Below, one piece after another: positions 10,210 through 21,981 of a stretch of DNA of 64,000 nucleotides. Each line of letters starts with the position of its first letter. Within the stretch, counting starts at the first letter, position 1. The notes beneath the pieces are model-generated. The model searched no databases and was not told where the DNA came from. It saw only the letters and a list, made by a program, of their open reading frames with translations. The position numbers and the translations under genes were made by a program. The stretch is from Cordia subcordata (taxonomy: Eukaryota; Streptophyta; Magnoliopsida; Boraginales; Cordiaceae), in the NCBI GenBank assembly GCA_028554755.1, contig JAPTOF010000015.1, forward strand, positions 8,990,001 through 9,054,000. The letters are read 5' to 3'.

Positions 10210-11127
10210 TCAATTTTCATCAAGTAGAGCTTCTTTTACATTTTTGGGTTCTATATGAGAGATAAATGCATGATGCTCACAAAAAGTACTAATATTACAC
10301 CTAGTTCTTACTCCTTCATTTGGATCACCGAGGATAAGATCTTGATGATGGTTTGTTACGAACTTCCAACTCTTTAGTATGTCTTCATGAGGTTCTTTTG
10401 TTTCATCATTTCCTTTGTTTGAGCATTGTTCGTTTTCCTCATTGGCTTGAGACCTCCTTTCTTGATGTTCTTTTTCTTGCTTTATTGGTTTTTCTTTGTC
10501 TTTTGGAGTTGGATCTTCAAGTGTTGTCTTTTCCAAAAGATAGCCTACATCATCAATTTCCTTTCTCGGTTCTAATGGATTAGTCTCATCAAATGTAACA
10601 TGTATTGATTCTTCCATAATAAGAGTTCTTTTATTATATACTCTATATGCTTTGCTCTTTGTGGAATATCCTAAAAATATTCCTTCATCTGATTTAGCAT
10701 CAAATTTCCTTAAGTGGTCCTTAGTATTTAGGATAAAGCATTTACAACCAAATACTTTGAAGTATGATATTTTAGGTGTTTTACCATTCCATAATTCATA
10801 TAGAGTTTTATTTAAGATAGGTCTAATCAATACTCTATTTTGTACATAGCATGCGGTATTTATGGCTTCACTCTAAAAGTATGTTGGCAAGTTGTGTTCT
10901 TTTAGCATAGTTCTTGCCATTTCTTGTAGTGTACGACTCTTCCGCTCTACTACCCTATTTTGTTGAGGAGTACAAGGGGCCAAAAAGTTATGCTCAATGC
11001 CATGTTCATCACAAAAGTTCATGAAAGGAGTATTTACATATTCGGTACCATTATCACTACGGATGCAAGTTATAAAATAGCCATTCTCATTTTGCACTTT
11101 TCTACACAATCTTGCAAATTCATTTAA
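10210..11127 (-). pseudogene. Copia integrase catalytic core end and C-terminal domain (copy 1)
   Basis: 10873-11109 encodes the core around the second catalytic Asp (SDNGTEYVN) and the catalytic Glu (QQNRVVERKSRTLQEMARTM). 10210-10830 encodes the C-terminal part (ELWNGKTPKISYFKVFGCKC, EGIFLGYSTKSKAYRVYNKR) and a charged linker toward RT. The N-terminal half of the core and the zinc domain are missing because the sequence jumps at about 11127 into the RT of copy 2. Confidence 0.85.
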
Positions 11128-12075
11128 GATATCTAATTATTCTTTTTATAGTAAATAGGTGTGTCTCCTTAAGATTAGATTGAAATCTAGCACATAAATA
11201 CACAACGAACATAACATCTAGCCTAGAGACCATTAAGTAGAGTAGGCTACCGATCATACTTTCATACTTTTTCTCATCCATGGGCTTACCCTTTTCATCC
11301 TTATCTAGCTTTGTTGATGGACTTATTGGGGTTTCGATCTCTTTGGCATCTTCAAGCCCAAACTTTTTGATGATTTCTTTTGTGTACTTTGGTTGATTGA
11401 TGCAAATGCCTTCTTTTGTTTGCTTGATTTAGGGTCCGAGAAAGAAATTCAACTCTCCCATCATGCTCATTTCGAACTCCCTATGTATGCACTTGGAGAA
11501 ACTCTCACATAAAACAACATTAGTGGTACAAAAGATTATATCAACATAAATTTGAGCAAGTAAAATGTCTTTTCCTTCTCTTTTGATAAATAACGTGGAG
11601 TCAAGTTTTCCTCTTTTAAAACTATTTTCTACAAGAAATCCACTAAGCCTTTCATACGAAGCTCTCGGAGCTTGTTTTAATCCATATAAAGCCTTTTCTA
11701 GTTTGAAAACATGATTTGGAAAACAAATATCTTCAAAATTGGGAGGTTGCTCAATATATACCTCATCTTCAATAAAAAAACATTTAGAAAAGCAATCTTG
11801 ACATCTATTTGATAAAGTTTAAAATCCATATAACATGCAAAAACAAGTAACACGCGTTCAAGTCTAGCTACGGGGACATAGGTCACATTAATGTCAATGC
11901 CTTCTTCTTGATTATACCCTTGAGCTACAAGTGTAGCCTTGTTTCTAGTTACTACACTGGCATCATCTAGCTTGTTTCTAAATACCCATTTAGTTCCAAT
12001 CACTGGGCAGTCTCTAGGTCTTTCAACTAATTTCCAAACATTGTTTCTAGCAAATTGATTTAATTCTTCTTGCAT
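11128..12075 (-). pseudogene. Copia RT (copy 2), truncated, catalytic Asp codon lost
   Basis: 11698-12075 encodes the RT N-terminus, about three quarters identical by eye to copy 1. 11128-11697 encodes the remaining RT in several frames, including the palm. The catalytic segment reads IYVD-II: one of the two Asp codons of YVDD is deleted in frame (11537-11548). It stops in the segment equivalent to IIRYLK, where copy 1 integrase begins, so no RNase H remains. Confidence 0.82.
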
Positions 12076-12079
12076 AGCT

Positions 12080-13230
12080 ATTATCCAATTTTCATCAAGT
12101 AAATCTTCTTTAACATTTTTATGTTTTATATGAGAAATGAATGTATAATGTTCACAAAAAGCATTGATGTTATGCTAGTTCTTACGCCTTGTGATGGATC
12201 ACCAAGAATTTGATCTTGAGGGTGATTCCGCACGAACTTCCAACTCTTTGGTAAGTCTTCATGAGTCTTTTTCTTTTCCATGGTACTTTGGTTTGAGCAC
12301 TGTCCATCATCCTTCTTGGCTATGGATATTCAAGTGTAGTTTTCTCCAAAAGGTAACCTTCATTATCAACTTCCTTTCTTGGCTCAAATGGGCTAGTCTC
12401 ATCAAATGTAACATGCATTGATTCTTTCACAACAACAGTTCTTTTATTATAGACTTTATAAGCTTTATTCCTTGTGGAATATCCTAAAAATATTCCTTCA
12501 TCCGATTTGACATCAAATTTTCTCAAATGATCTTTAGTATTCAAGATAAAACATTTGCAATCTAAAACTTTGAAATATGAAATTTTAGGGGTTTTGTCAT
12601 GCTAAAGTTCATATGGAGTTCTACTCAAAATAGGTCTAATCAAAACTCTATTTTGCACATAACATGCGGTGTTTAAGGCTTTACTCCAAAAATATGTTGG
12701 CATATTGTCTTCTTCTAACATGGTTCTTGCCATTTCTTGTAGTGTTTAATTTTTTCTCTCTACTACCCCATTTTGTTGGGAAGTTTGAGGGGTCAAAAAG
12801 TTGTGCTCAATGCCATAATCATCACAAAAATGCATAAAATGAGCGTTCACATATTCTGTGCTATTATTACTATGAATGCAAGTTATAAAATAGCCTTTCT
12901 CATTTTGTACTTTTCTACACAATCTTGCAAATTTATTGAGGGCATCATTTTTATGTGCAAGAAACATAACCCATGTAAACCTAGTGTAGTCATCCACAAC
13001 AACAAAGGTACATTAGAACCACCTAGGCTTGCCATATCAATTGGTCCAAATAAGTCCATATGCAACAATTTTAAAGCTCTATTAGTTGAAACCTTGTTGA
13101 TGGATTTGAAAGGAGTTTTGCATTGTTTTCCTAGTTGACATGCATCACAAATTTTGTCTTTTTCAAATTTGAGTTTTGCCAAATCTCTAACAAGATCATG
13201 TTTTGACAAATTATTTAATAAACTCATGCT
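12080..13230 (-). pseudogene. Copia integrase (copy 2)
   Basis: 12883-13227 covers the pre-integrase zinc region (KICDACQLGKQCKTPFKS) and LLHMDLFGPIDMASLGG with the first catalytic Asp. 12746-12997 covers the rest of the core, including the second Asp region SNNSTEYVN (catalytic D changed to N in this copy) and QQNGVVERKN. 12320-12544 holds the C-terminal EGIFLGYSTRNKAYKVYNKR. Multiple frameshifts; non-functional. Confidence 0.83.
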
Positions 13231-13680
13231 AGCATGTCGTAATCTTCTATGCCATAACTAAGCATTATCATGTACAACCAATAAGCATTTAACATGTTGA
13301 CACATAAGTTGACCAATTGCAACAGTGTACACATCTTCATTTCTCCTAGCAACAAATAATACATTATTGTTACCACAGTCATGTACATTACAATTATAAG
13401 ATTGAAATACTACTTTATGACCTTTATCACATAATTGGCTTATACTAAGTAAATTAAATTTAAGACCCTCTATAAGTAATACATTGTGAATAGCAAAAGA
13501 ATCTTCATTACCAGTGCCACCTTTGCCAATTATTTTTCTTTGGCTATTGTCTCCAAAGGTAACATCTCTATCTTTGGTTTTCTTCAACTTATAGAAAAGT
13601 GATGGATTTCTTGTCATGTGTTTGGAGCAACCACTATCCAATATCCACTTCATCTTGCTAGTTTTGCTTACATTGCATAT
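13231..13680 (-). pseudogene. Copia protease and pre-integrase segment
   Basis: 13258-13653 starts with WILDSGCSKHMTRNPSLF, the copia aspartic protease active site (DSG) with the Sirevirus-type CSKHMT context. VTFGDNSQRKIIGKG and LKFNLLSISQLCDKGHKVVF follow. It ends at HVKCLLVVHDNA just before the LWHRRLRHASMS-like pre-integrase block, interrupted by a stop near 13257. The plus-strand homologue is at 26100-26546. Confidence 0.86.
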
Positions 13681-14626
13681 CTACACAGATGAAATTTAAG
13701 AGCAGTTCTTTATTTTGGGTCCCCAACATTTTGGGTCCTTGACATTCGTATCAAAATTTCGCCTTGACCACCCATTTGGGTCTTTGCCAATGTGAGACGT
13801 GTAATCCTTTATCTCGAAGATGTCTATAGTAACAATGTGTCAACACATGCACTTTCTTTTCACAATAAGTACAAGTGATGTTTGACTTTAGTGAAGTGGA
13901 GAAAGTGGAGGTAGAAGTTGAAGTTTTGGCAAAATAGGTTTTGAAATATTTTTGGTTAATGTTTGGCTTATAGCCAATTCACTCAAAACCATTTTTTGAG
14001 ATCTAAGGAGTTTTTCAAAGTTCTCCTTGCCACTTAGATCCTCATTCTTCTTTTTCAATTCTAAAATTTCTTTTTCAAATTTTACAAAGTTTTTGGCTTA
14101 TAAGTCATTTTCTTTTTCCAAAATTCCAATTTTCTCAATGAGAGAAGCATTTTTCTTTTCCAAATTTTCTTTTTCATCAAGTGCAAGATTTTAGTTTTCT
14201 ATGCATTTGTTTATTTTTTGGCTAAGGCTAAAGAGAAATCATCATGTAAATTAGCAAATCCATCCTTTATTTCATAAAAGCTATACTCCTCTTTCTCTTC
14301 CTCACTAGATGAATAATAAATAGATGAAGAAGGTGAAGATTATATCTCATTCTCATCAGCCATGAGGCAAAAGTTGGCTATCTCATGTTGCTCTTCTGTG
14401 TCCTCTTCACTTTTAGAGCTATCCCAAGTGGCCTTAAGTGCTTTGCCTTCCTTCTTCTTTACTAGCTTTGGGCAATCTGCTTTTATGTGGCCCAGCTTAT
14501 TGGAAGTAAAGCACTTTAACTCATCATTTCTTGTTTCCTTTGGCCTTTTGAATTCTTTAATTTCTTTACCCTTCTTCTTTCAATTGGTATTATTGGAAGA
14601 TGCTCCTTTCTTTATTTTTCTAAACT
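13681..14626 (-). pseudogene. Copia gag C-terminal half: zinc knuckles and coiled-coil linker, heavily broken
   Basis: Homologous to 25122-26022 on the other strand. A CTYCEKK...H...C knuckle is recognisable near 13800-13870 and a second, degenerate one (CFTSNKLGHIKADC, second Cys changed to Ser) near 14465-14515. Between them lie Lys/Glu-rich coiled-coil remnants. Stops and frameshifts are frequent, so no ORF survives. Confidence 0.7.
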
Positions 14627-15240
14627 TCATGAATTTTTTGAAGCTCTAGGCAAGAAGTGCAATCTTCTCATCCTTCGGGTTCTCATCTCATCTTTATCTT
14701 TACTCATTGTGTATTTTGATGCAACAACTGCTATGGACTTCTTCATCTTCCTATCATCTTCTTCATGGTCCTTTATCTCAAGCTCATGAGTCATAAGTAA
14801 CCCAATAAGATCATTGAGGTCTAATGTGTTTAGATCCTTGGCTTCCTTGATGGCCGTCACTTTTGGTTTCCATGATGATGGCAAACTTCTTAGCATCTTC
14901 CTCACTTTCTCTACATTTGAATAGTATTTTCCAAGTGCCTTCAATCCATTAGTAATCTCAACAAATCTAGAGAACTTTTGCTTCACTTTCGTTAGGAAGT
15001 ATTTTAAACAATTCATATCTATGTACAAGCATTGCAATCTAGACTCTTTTACTGGGCTAGTCCCCTCGTAGGTCACTTTTAAGTGGTCCAAAGTTCCTTA
15101 CACGAAGTATACCCCATTACCCTAGTAAACTCGGTTGCACTCATGGCATTGAACAAATAATGTAAAGTCTTTTGACATAACTCAAATAATTTAATATCCT
15201 CATCATTCCATTCACTTTCAGGTTTAGGAACTCTCCTATC
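14627..15240 (-). pseudogene. Copia gag N-terminal half (UBN2-type), truncated by hAT insertion
   Basis: 14627-15091 encodes FSRFVEITNGLKALGKYYSN, VEKVRKMLRSLPSSWKPKV and LIGLLMTHELEIKDHEEDD, the UBN2/retrotran_gag family. Upstream to 15240 the frame matches the DRR[IV]PK..NEWNDED block of the plus-strand copy (24354-25106) and stops exactly where the hAT terminus begins. The N-terminal roughly 50 codons and the LTR are missing. Confidence 0.84.
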
Positions 15241-15400
15241 TGGAGCTAGCAAAACGGGTCCAGACCTGCGGGTTGAACTATTTAACCCGCATAAATATAG
15301 GGTTAGGGTTCATCATTTTATAACCCGCCAAGGAAACGGGTGGACCCGACCTGACCCGCACAATTGACAGGTTACGTGGGTGAAACTGTAGGTGAGACTA
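15241..15400 (+). repeat. hAT terminal repeat and subterminal ACCCGC motif cluster
   Basis: Within 160 bp there are at least six GCGGGT/ACCCGC-like motifs in both orientations, in a GC-rich patch bounded by AT-rich DNA. In hAT elements such subterminal motifs are transposase binding sites (family knowledge). Confidence 0.6.
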
Positions 15401-15687
15401 AAAAAAAAAATAACGTTTTACAATTTATGTCTTATTGACTATTGTCTTAACCCTAAGGCTATATCTTTAACTTTCAACTTGAAGACTTTAGTCTTCAGTG
15501 TAGCCAGCAACAAAAGCTTATTTTAAAAAAAAAAAGAATAAAAGAAGCCATCGGAACCCGAACTTCAAACAATCAAACTCTTAATCGACCGATGACCATC
15601 AAGATCTAGCCTTCGTCAAACTTTTAAAGTTCAAGTAAGCAATCTTCCATTCTCTTATCTTGTTTCTTATATATCTTGCTTTGGTTT

Positions 15688-15718
<31 letters not shown>

Positions 15719-16764
15719 AGTATATATATATAGGTATGTATGTATGTATGTATATATAAGACTCTATCTATATGATTTTGCATTTGATTTATTATTCCCA
15801 TTAAGTGATTGCATTTTAAATCATCACTGTTGCTTTTTCACTTCCTTTTAGAGTTTTGTTCATTTTCTAAATAATCAACTTTATCTTTTTTATTATTAAT
15901 AAATTAATTAAAAAGTTCAAAATTTTAAATCAATTTTTCAATCTCTCATTGATTATTATTTATTTAAAATAATAAATATGAAAAATAGTGTAAAGAGTGT
16001 TTATGTGCAACTGAAAGTGAAATATATTTTTATTCAGATTTAGAGACTTCATAATTATTTTTGATTAATTGATTCTCATTATTGTTTTTTGAAATTTGCC
16101 TGATTTTGCTTCTGGGTCTTTTGGAATTTGGAGAACCCTTACCACCTTATTAATTTATTAAAGTAAAAAATGAAGAATTTTTACATCTATCAGTTTCTCT
16201 AGGTATTCACAAACAAAAAAAAATGTTTAATTTCTCTGTTAATTAGTTTTTCAATCTCTCAATTTCTTAATTTCTTAATTCATTAATTTACTAAAGTAAA
16301 TTAAAGCTTCTTGTGTGCATGATAGTAATGTTTCCAACTTAGCAATAAATATTTTTTTGATATGAACTACAATACTACATATGCAAACCAACTTCTGATA
16401 TGATTGATTACTTTTTTGTCATATTTCAAACTTAAACAGTTTGATACTTTTGTACTTAGAGATTAATTCCGTGGAGATTGCTTTCATACTCAGAGATTCT
16501 TTGTCTTCTAACGGGAATGGATTATTTTTTTTTCTTTTGTTTTCACTCTTGTCCAATTTTTAGTTTTAACTTGCATAATGCCTAATGGTGAATACTAAAT
16601 ATGAATTCTCTTTAGATACTGATTCAAATTTTTTTTGTTTTACATTTATTTATGTTTCTTGATCTTTAGATATATGAAAATGAAGTGTTTTCTCATAGTT
16701 TTTTTTGGGTAATGAATTACAGTGGGGACTTATTTTGTTGGTGATTAGTTTGCATTTTGTTTGA
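15401..16764 (+). other. hAT 5' non-coding region with microsatellite
   Basis: No coding sequence is recognisable. It is strongly AT-rich and contains an (AT)n/(TATG)n microsatellite at 15692-15758. By its position it would be the 5' UTR and possibly a long intron ahead of the transposase; no splice sites can be assigned with confidence. Confidence 0.5.
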
Positions 16765-18741
16765 TTGATTTGCACTGGGGCTATGAAGTCAAAAACTGTG
16801 AGTGTAAATAATGAACAAGATTTTGTTACAAGTTTAGATAATGATTTAAGGGAGATGTTAGAAGAGGATATGGTCAATGCAACAAGCAAAAATGCAACTG
16901 AAACTTCTAGCAAATCTAATATAAAAGGCCTCGACCTCAAACCTCCAAGTGTTGGGATCATTTTCTAAAATAGGTGAAGGAGAAGATGGCAAAGAAAGGG
17001 AAGCATGTGATATGTGTAAAAAGGTTTATGTTGTTGGAGGTGGAATCCATGGAACTTTTAATTTAAACAAGCACATACCTCTTTGTCCAATGCGTGATCA
17101 TGTAGATATTGGTCAGATGCTTGTTGATGTAGAAGGGAAGCTACCTTCTAGAAAAATAAATCAAATGGTTTTTCATGAGAAACAAGCCATTGCTATGATC
17201 AAGCATCATTACTCTTTCGCAATGGCTGAGCATAAAGGCCATAGTGATGTTCTTATTTATTTGAACCCAGAAGTAAAATGTTTCTCAAGGAACACAGCTA
17301 AATCTGATGTGTTGAAAATCTATAATAGAGAGAGCAAAATTAAAACAAGATTTAGCTAAAGTTCCTGGTGGGATATGCTTGACAATTGATTTATGGACTA
17401 CTTGCACTAGTGAGGGTTATATTTGTGTTACTGCACTTTATGTGGATGATAATTGGCAATTGAATTGTAAGATTTTGTCATTTTATCCTATGTCTCCTCC
17501 ATATAGTGGGGTTGAGTTAGCCCAAAAGATTTTATCTTTATTAAAAGAATGGGAAATTAAAGATAAAATCTTTTCTATCACATTGGACAATGCATCTGCC
17601 AATGACAATGTGCAAGATAGATTGATCAATGCACGAAAATTGCAAAAAGGTTTGTTATGTGATGAAGAATTCTTTCATGTAAGATGTTGTGCCCATGTCT
17701 TGAATCTTATTGTTTAAGATGGTTTGAAAGTAGTAAGCGGTGCATTGCATAGAATTAGAGAAAGTGTCAAATATATGTGTGGTATAGAAGGTCGAATGAG
17801 AACCTTTTTGGAGTGTGTGAAAACTGCTAAATTAGATGCTTTAAGTAGTCTTAGTTTGGATATGCCTGTGTGTTCAAATTCAACTTATTTAATGCTGGAA
17901 AATGCCCTTTGGTATCGTGTTGCATTTTCTCATCTACAAGTTTTTGATAATCATCATAAGTATGGTTTATCGGATGAGGGATGGACAAGATAAGAGAAAC
18001 TATCTGAATTCTTGGAGCCTTTCAATGACATTACTAATTTGTTCTCTGGTTCAACAAATCCATCCAACATCTAACTTGTATTTTATAAATGTGTGGCACA
18101 TTCAGTGTCTTTTGTTGAAGTACAAGTCATGTAGTGATTCTTTGCTTAGAAGCATGACGACAAGTATGATGGAGAACTTTGATAAATATTGGGAAGTTCA
18201 GTGCTTTCATTTAGGGTTGTGTTTGATTCTCGCTTGAAATTTGATATTCTTGCATGGTGTTTCACTAAGATAGACCCTTTGACTGCTTCTAAAAAGACAT
18301 ACAATGTCAATAACAAGTTAAAACAATTGTTTCAAGAATATCAAAATAACTCTTGCCATCAAGCTACGGTGACATACCCATCTTCATCATCATCCCTTAA
18401 GACAAGCGGTGGATCACGGACCATTGGAAAGCAAAAGAGGATTTGCTTGATATAAGTATTTATACAATTACCTTATTATTAATAAAATTATTTGTACCAA
18501 TTGTAACTTTTGCTATGTTGCTTTTATGTTTGATTAGGAGTTTGATTTATTTGGGAGTCAAAGTGTTGAAAGAAGTGGCAAGAGTGAATTAGAATTGTAC
18601 TTGGATGAGCCTAGACTTGGTTGCAAGCTTTATGCAAATTTAGACGTGTTGGAGCATTGGAAGAAAGAGAAAAGTCGGTATCCACAACTTGCACTCGTGG
18701 TCTGTGATTTGTCAAGCATTCCTATAACAACTATTGCTTCA
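16765..18741 (+). pseudogene. hAT transposase, decayed and 3'-truncated
   Basis: Successive frames show a BED-type zinc finger (CDMCKKVYV...NLNKHIPLC, about 17008-17088) and the RNase H-like catalytic domain (LTIDLWTTCTSEGYICVTA and ITLDNASANDN with catalytic Asp). The hAT signature FHVRCCAHVLNLIV follows, then a fragment of the C-terminal dimerisation region (YLDEPR...YPQLALVVCDLSSIP, 18595-18735). Breaks: a frameshift near 16965, another near 17355, a TAA at 17715, a stop near 17990 and others. An AT-rich 80-bp gap near 18455-18538 ending GATTAG may be an intron. The final SERxFS segment is cut off by the Athila junction. Ac/Tip100-like, exact clade unknown. Confidence 0.87.
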
Positions 18742-19500
18742 AACTCTCTAACCAATGGGAGTACATGTAAGGATAAGCTTTTCTATCTCATTCTCCACAA
18801 CCGTGATCCCGGACTTCTTAGGGATGACTTGAATTGGGCTAACCCACTCATTATCAGAGATCGGATAAATAATGCCTGCATCTAAAAGCTTAATGATTTC
18901 TTTCTTAACTACTTCAGTCATGTGTAGGTTTAGCCTCCTTTACATCTCCCTAGAAGGAATGGCTTCATCCTCAAGGTGAATATGATGCATGCAAATCGAA
19001 GGGTCTATACCTCTCAAACATCAATTTTTCACCCTATAGCCTTCCTATGTTTCCTAAGAACCTCTAAGAGATGCTTCTCATGCTCACTAGAAAGATTGAA
19101 AGCTGTAATAACTGGAAAGGTCTCACTAAGGCCTAGGAATGCATACTTCAAATGGTTGGGAAGGGGTTTGAGCTCTAAAGAAGGACTAGGCTCAACCAGG
19201 GTAGACTCAACCTCAACATCATCAATGGAGACATCATTAGAATCAAGACTAGAAGGAGCAACCTTAAGTGACTTATCAATCAAAGAACTCTCAACTATGG
19301 AGGTAGAAGCTACACATTTTCGCTTTAAGGTCTCTAAATCAAAGCTAGACATCAATTGCTAAAATTTTCTCAAATCTTCTCTATCGGTCATAGTTCTCTC
19401 TACAGAGTCCTCAACACAAGAATCAACCACATTTACTCTAAAGCACTCTTTTCTATCCTTTTCTCCTATACTAGCCCTATTCACCGCCTTGGCAACCTTC
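18742..19500 (-). pseudogene. Athila protease-RT linker and RT N-terminus
   Basis: 19029-19355 carries the linker and LLEVLRKHRKAIG. 18760-18960 is the reverse complement of the RT opening, related to 41140-41340 (the region encoding MSEVVKKEIIRLLDVGIIY). RT is cut before its catalytic palm, so only the fingers region survives. Confidence 0.8.
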
Positions 19501-20404
19501 ATAGTGGACCTCAAATTCCCAAATTTCATATTTAATAACCCCGACCTACAATAAATAATAGCATCCTTGGTAGCAAGAAGGGGTGACCTAATAGAGCGGG
19601 TGTGAAATGTCTAGAGTCATGTCCAGTATCCATATCCAACACCATGAAGTCAACAGGGTACATAAACGCACCTACCTGGACCATAGCATCCTCTATCATA
19701 CCCCTAGGTCTATGCTCAGACCTATCAGCTAGCTGAAGAGTAACATATGTAGGGGACAAGTCACCTAGAGCTAGCGACTGATAGACAAAGTAAGGAATGA
19801 GATTTACACTGGACCTTAAATCTAACAAGGCATGATCAATCTGAGTCTCTCTAATCCTACAAGGAATAGTGAAAGCTCCGGGGTCACTCATCTTAGGCGG
19901 GAGACCCAAAATGCAAATACTACTCACTTTCTTCGTAAGCTTGACCTTCTTAGGAATGTTCGATGACCTATGCTTCCTTGTACAAAGATCCTCAAAGAAC
20001 TTAGAATAGGAGGGAATGGAAAGGATCGCATCTATTAAAGGAAGATTGACCATAAGGTCCTTAAGATGCTCTAAAATCCTAAAAAACCTAGAATTCTCAC
20101 TAGCTATGGGCCTCTTTAAAGTGGATGGGAAGGAAACTCTAGGTGCAACACCTCTAGGCACATGGGAATCATTAATAGGCTCCTTTCCCTCCTAATAAAG
20201 GCGGAAGTACTACTCTTTTCATGGTCTCGAATAGGCTCGACTCTCTCAACAGGACCATTTCTAGAATCTCTCTCAGCAGGGCTACTATGTGGCTTTCTAG
20301 ACTCGGAAGGATCACTAAGTGCAGGCACTACAAAGTCAACTCCTACCTTATTATCTACTATCCTACTGCTCCTAAGAGTGGTGACGGCCTTAGCCTGGGC
20401 CTGA
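19501..20404 (-). pseudogene. Athila retropepsin
   Basis: 19532-20161 encodes RIRETQIDHALLDLRSSVNL, in which the catalytic-loop glycine is replaced by Arg (DLRSS instead of DLGSS), so this copy would be inactive even without its frameshifts. The flanking LQLADRSEHRPRG and VDFMVLDMDTGHDSRHF are conserved. 20116-20328 carries the gag-pro spacer in another frame. Confidence 0.82.
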
Positions 20405-20798
20405 GGGGAATAAATGGTATCGATAGAGGAACAGGACTGGACTCTAGGGTTTACCTTTAGTTGAGAAGGTAATTTTTAGGGCCTTTAGTGCTCATCTGCA
20501 TGGCAAACTGTCCTAATTGGGTATCTACCCTAGCCTGATAACTCTCTATCTGTCACCTACAATTGGCTAACTCCGACTGTATCAATTGAAATATCTTCTC
20601 AATCCTATCATCATTAGTAGGCTAACTACTAGAAGGAGTAGAGAGTGCTTGTGGCTGAGGAACACTAGGAACCCTAGATTGATTGGCATGGTAAAACCCT
20701 GGAGAATTAGCAAGACAGGGTCACTGCTAGAGCGGGGACTTGGGATGTGAACTAGACTCATACTGACCTTGTCTTCAAGAAAATTTTAGGTTGTTCCT

Positions 20799-21981
20799 CT
20801 AACCCGAATTGTATGTGTTCAAGTACGTGTTGTACTCATGAGAATAACTTTGAGTAGCACACACTTGCGATTTCATGAATTCAGGAAATTGGAATGCTAA
20901 AGGGCAAGCTACGGTCTCATGAGACAACTTGGAACACAATGAACAAACCTGAACAACTAAAGGGGCAAAGGAATAACCTATGGAACTAGGCTTATGACCA
21001 TGAGATGAAAGAGATAATGAAGTGAATTGATCTAACTTATTCGTCAATGCCTCTATCTTAGCGGCTAAATCTAAAGAGACTCCAACCTCACTAACATTTT
21101 TCCTATTGCCTCCCCGACTAGACCTTTCCATAGCAAAATTTTGAATAGAATTGTTGGCCATCAACTCCATTTTCTCTCGTGCCTCGGAGGTGGCATTGAC
21201 CATCATCCTATTTTGTTCATTTAAGCCTCTAAAGAAATACTGCAATAGGTCATGATTGTCGTACCCATAGTGTAGACATTGTCTAACCCATAGTGTAGAC
21301 ATTGTCTAAGAAGGTCTTTGAATCTCTCCTAAGCCTCATGAAAGGATTCAAGATCATGTTGGGAGAAAGTCATAATGGCGGTCCTAAGGTCAGTCGTCTT
21401 GGCATGGGATAAAATTTTGAAAGAACTTAGATTGAAGTTCAGTCCATGTTGTAATGCGACCATTAGATATCCTTAAGAGAGAAAGGAAACAATCTTAGAC
21501 ATATAACCTCTTGGGGGACATTAGGGACATGGAGAGTGGAACTTATCTCAACAAAATCAGTGATATGCTCTAGAGGACTCTTATGGCCTATGCTTTAGAG
21601 GACTCTTATGGCTTTTCCCGTAGAAGGAAGGAAACATGGCCAACATATTAGTCTTAATCTCGAATATCGTCTCCCCCAAACCTGGAATTTGAATAGCCAA
21701 ATTAGGCTCAAAGGCTTCGGGGAGGAAAAATTGCCCAAGAGTGGGTTCCTCATCTATGGGTGGGTCTAGTCTACAGGACTCTTGTCTAAAATGATCTTGG
21801 GCTTGATGCCCATGGTAATCATGAGGTAGAATGGGATTCATTGAGGGAATGGGAGGATTAGGAGGATGATTTGGATCGGCCATCTCCTCAAGAAGATTTC
21901 CTAAATTCCTAGAATGCCTTGTATATCGGGTTCAGGATTAAGAGGAATTAGGGGATTTCTAAGGGATCTCCTACCAAGCAT
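20799..21981 (-). pseudogene. Athila gag with two short tandem duplications
   Basis: 21581-21883 encodes the proline-rich N-terminus and EAFEPNLAIQIPGLG; 20799-21302 encodes the C-terminal half with zinc knuckle CSLCSKLSHETVAC. The capsid core between them is broken. A 23-bp unit is duplicated at 21263-21308 and a 25-bp unit at 21565-21614, both shifting the frame. Start taken at the conserved ATG (21981). Confidence 0.82.

Larger units (their letters stand above)
6974..15240 (-). mobile_element. Sirevirus-like Ty1/copia element, chimeric, lacking 5' end
   Basis: On the minus strand from right to left come gag, zinc knuckles, protease, integrase, RT (copy 2), then integrase, RT and RNase H again (copy 1), then an extra ORF. 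The order protease-integrase-RT/RNase H defines Ty1/copia. An extra ORF downstream of pol, together with the close relation to the plus-strand element at 22986-54572, points to the Sirevirus (SIRE/Maximus) lineage. The 5' LTR and N-terminal gag are missing where the hAT element begins, and the left end is cut by an Athila LTR. Confidence 0.85.
15241..18741 (+). mobile_element. hAT DNA transposon, 5' end present, 3' end truncated
   Basis: The left end TGGAGCTAGCAAAACGGGTC resembles the AGCTGGCAAA-type terminal repeat of plant hAT elements. It is followed by several ACCCGC/GCGGGT subterminal motifs (15268-15360). The body encodes a hAT transposase (16765-18741). The right end is lost: at about 18742 the sequence switches into an Athila pol, so neither the second terminal repeat nor the 8-bp TSD can be seen. 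It sits within a codon of the Sirevirus gag. Confidence 0.83.
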
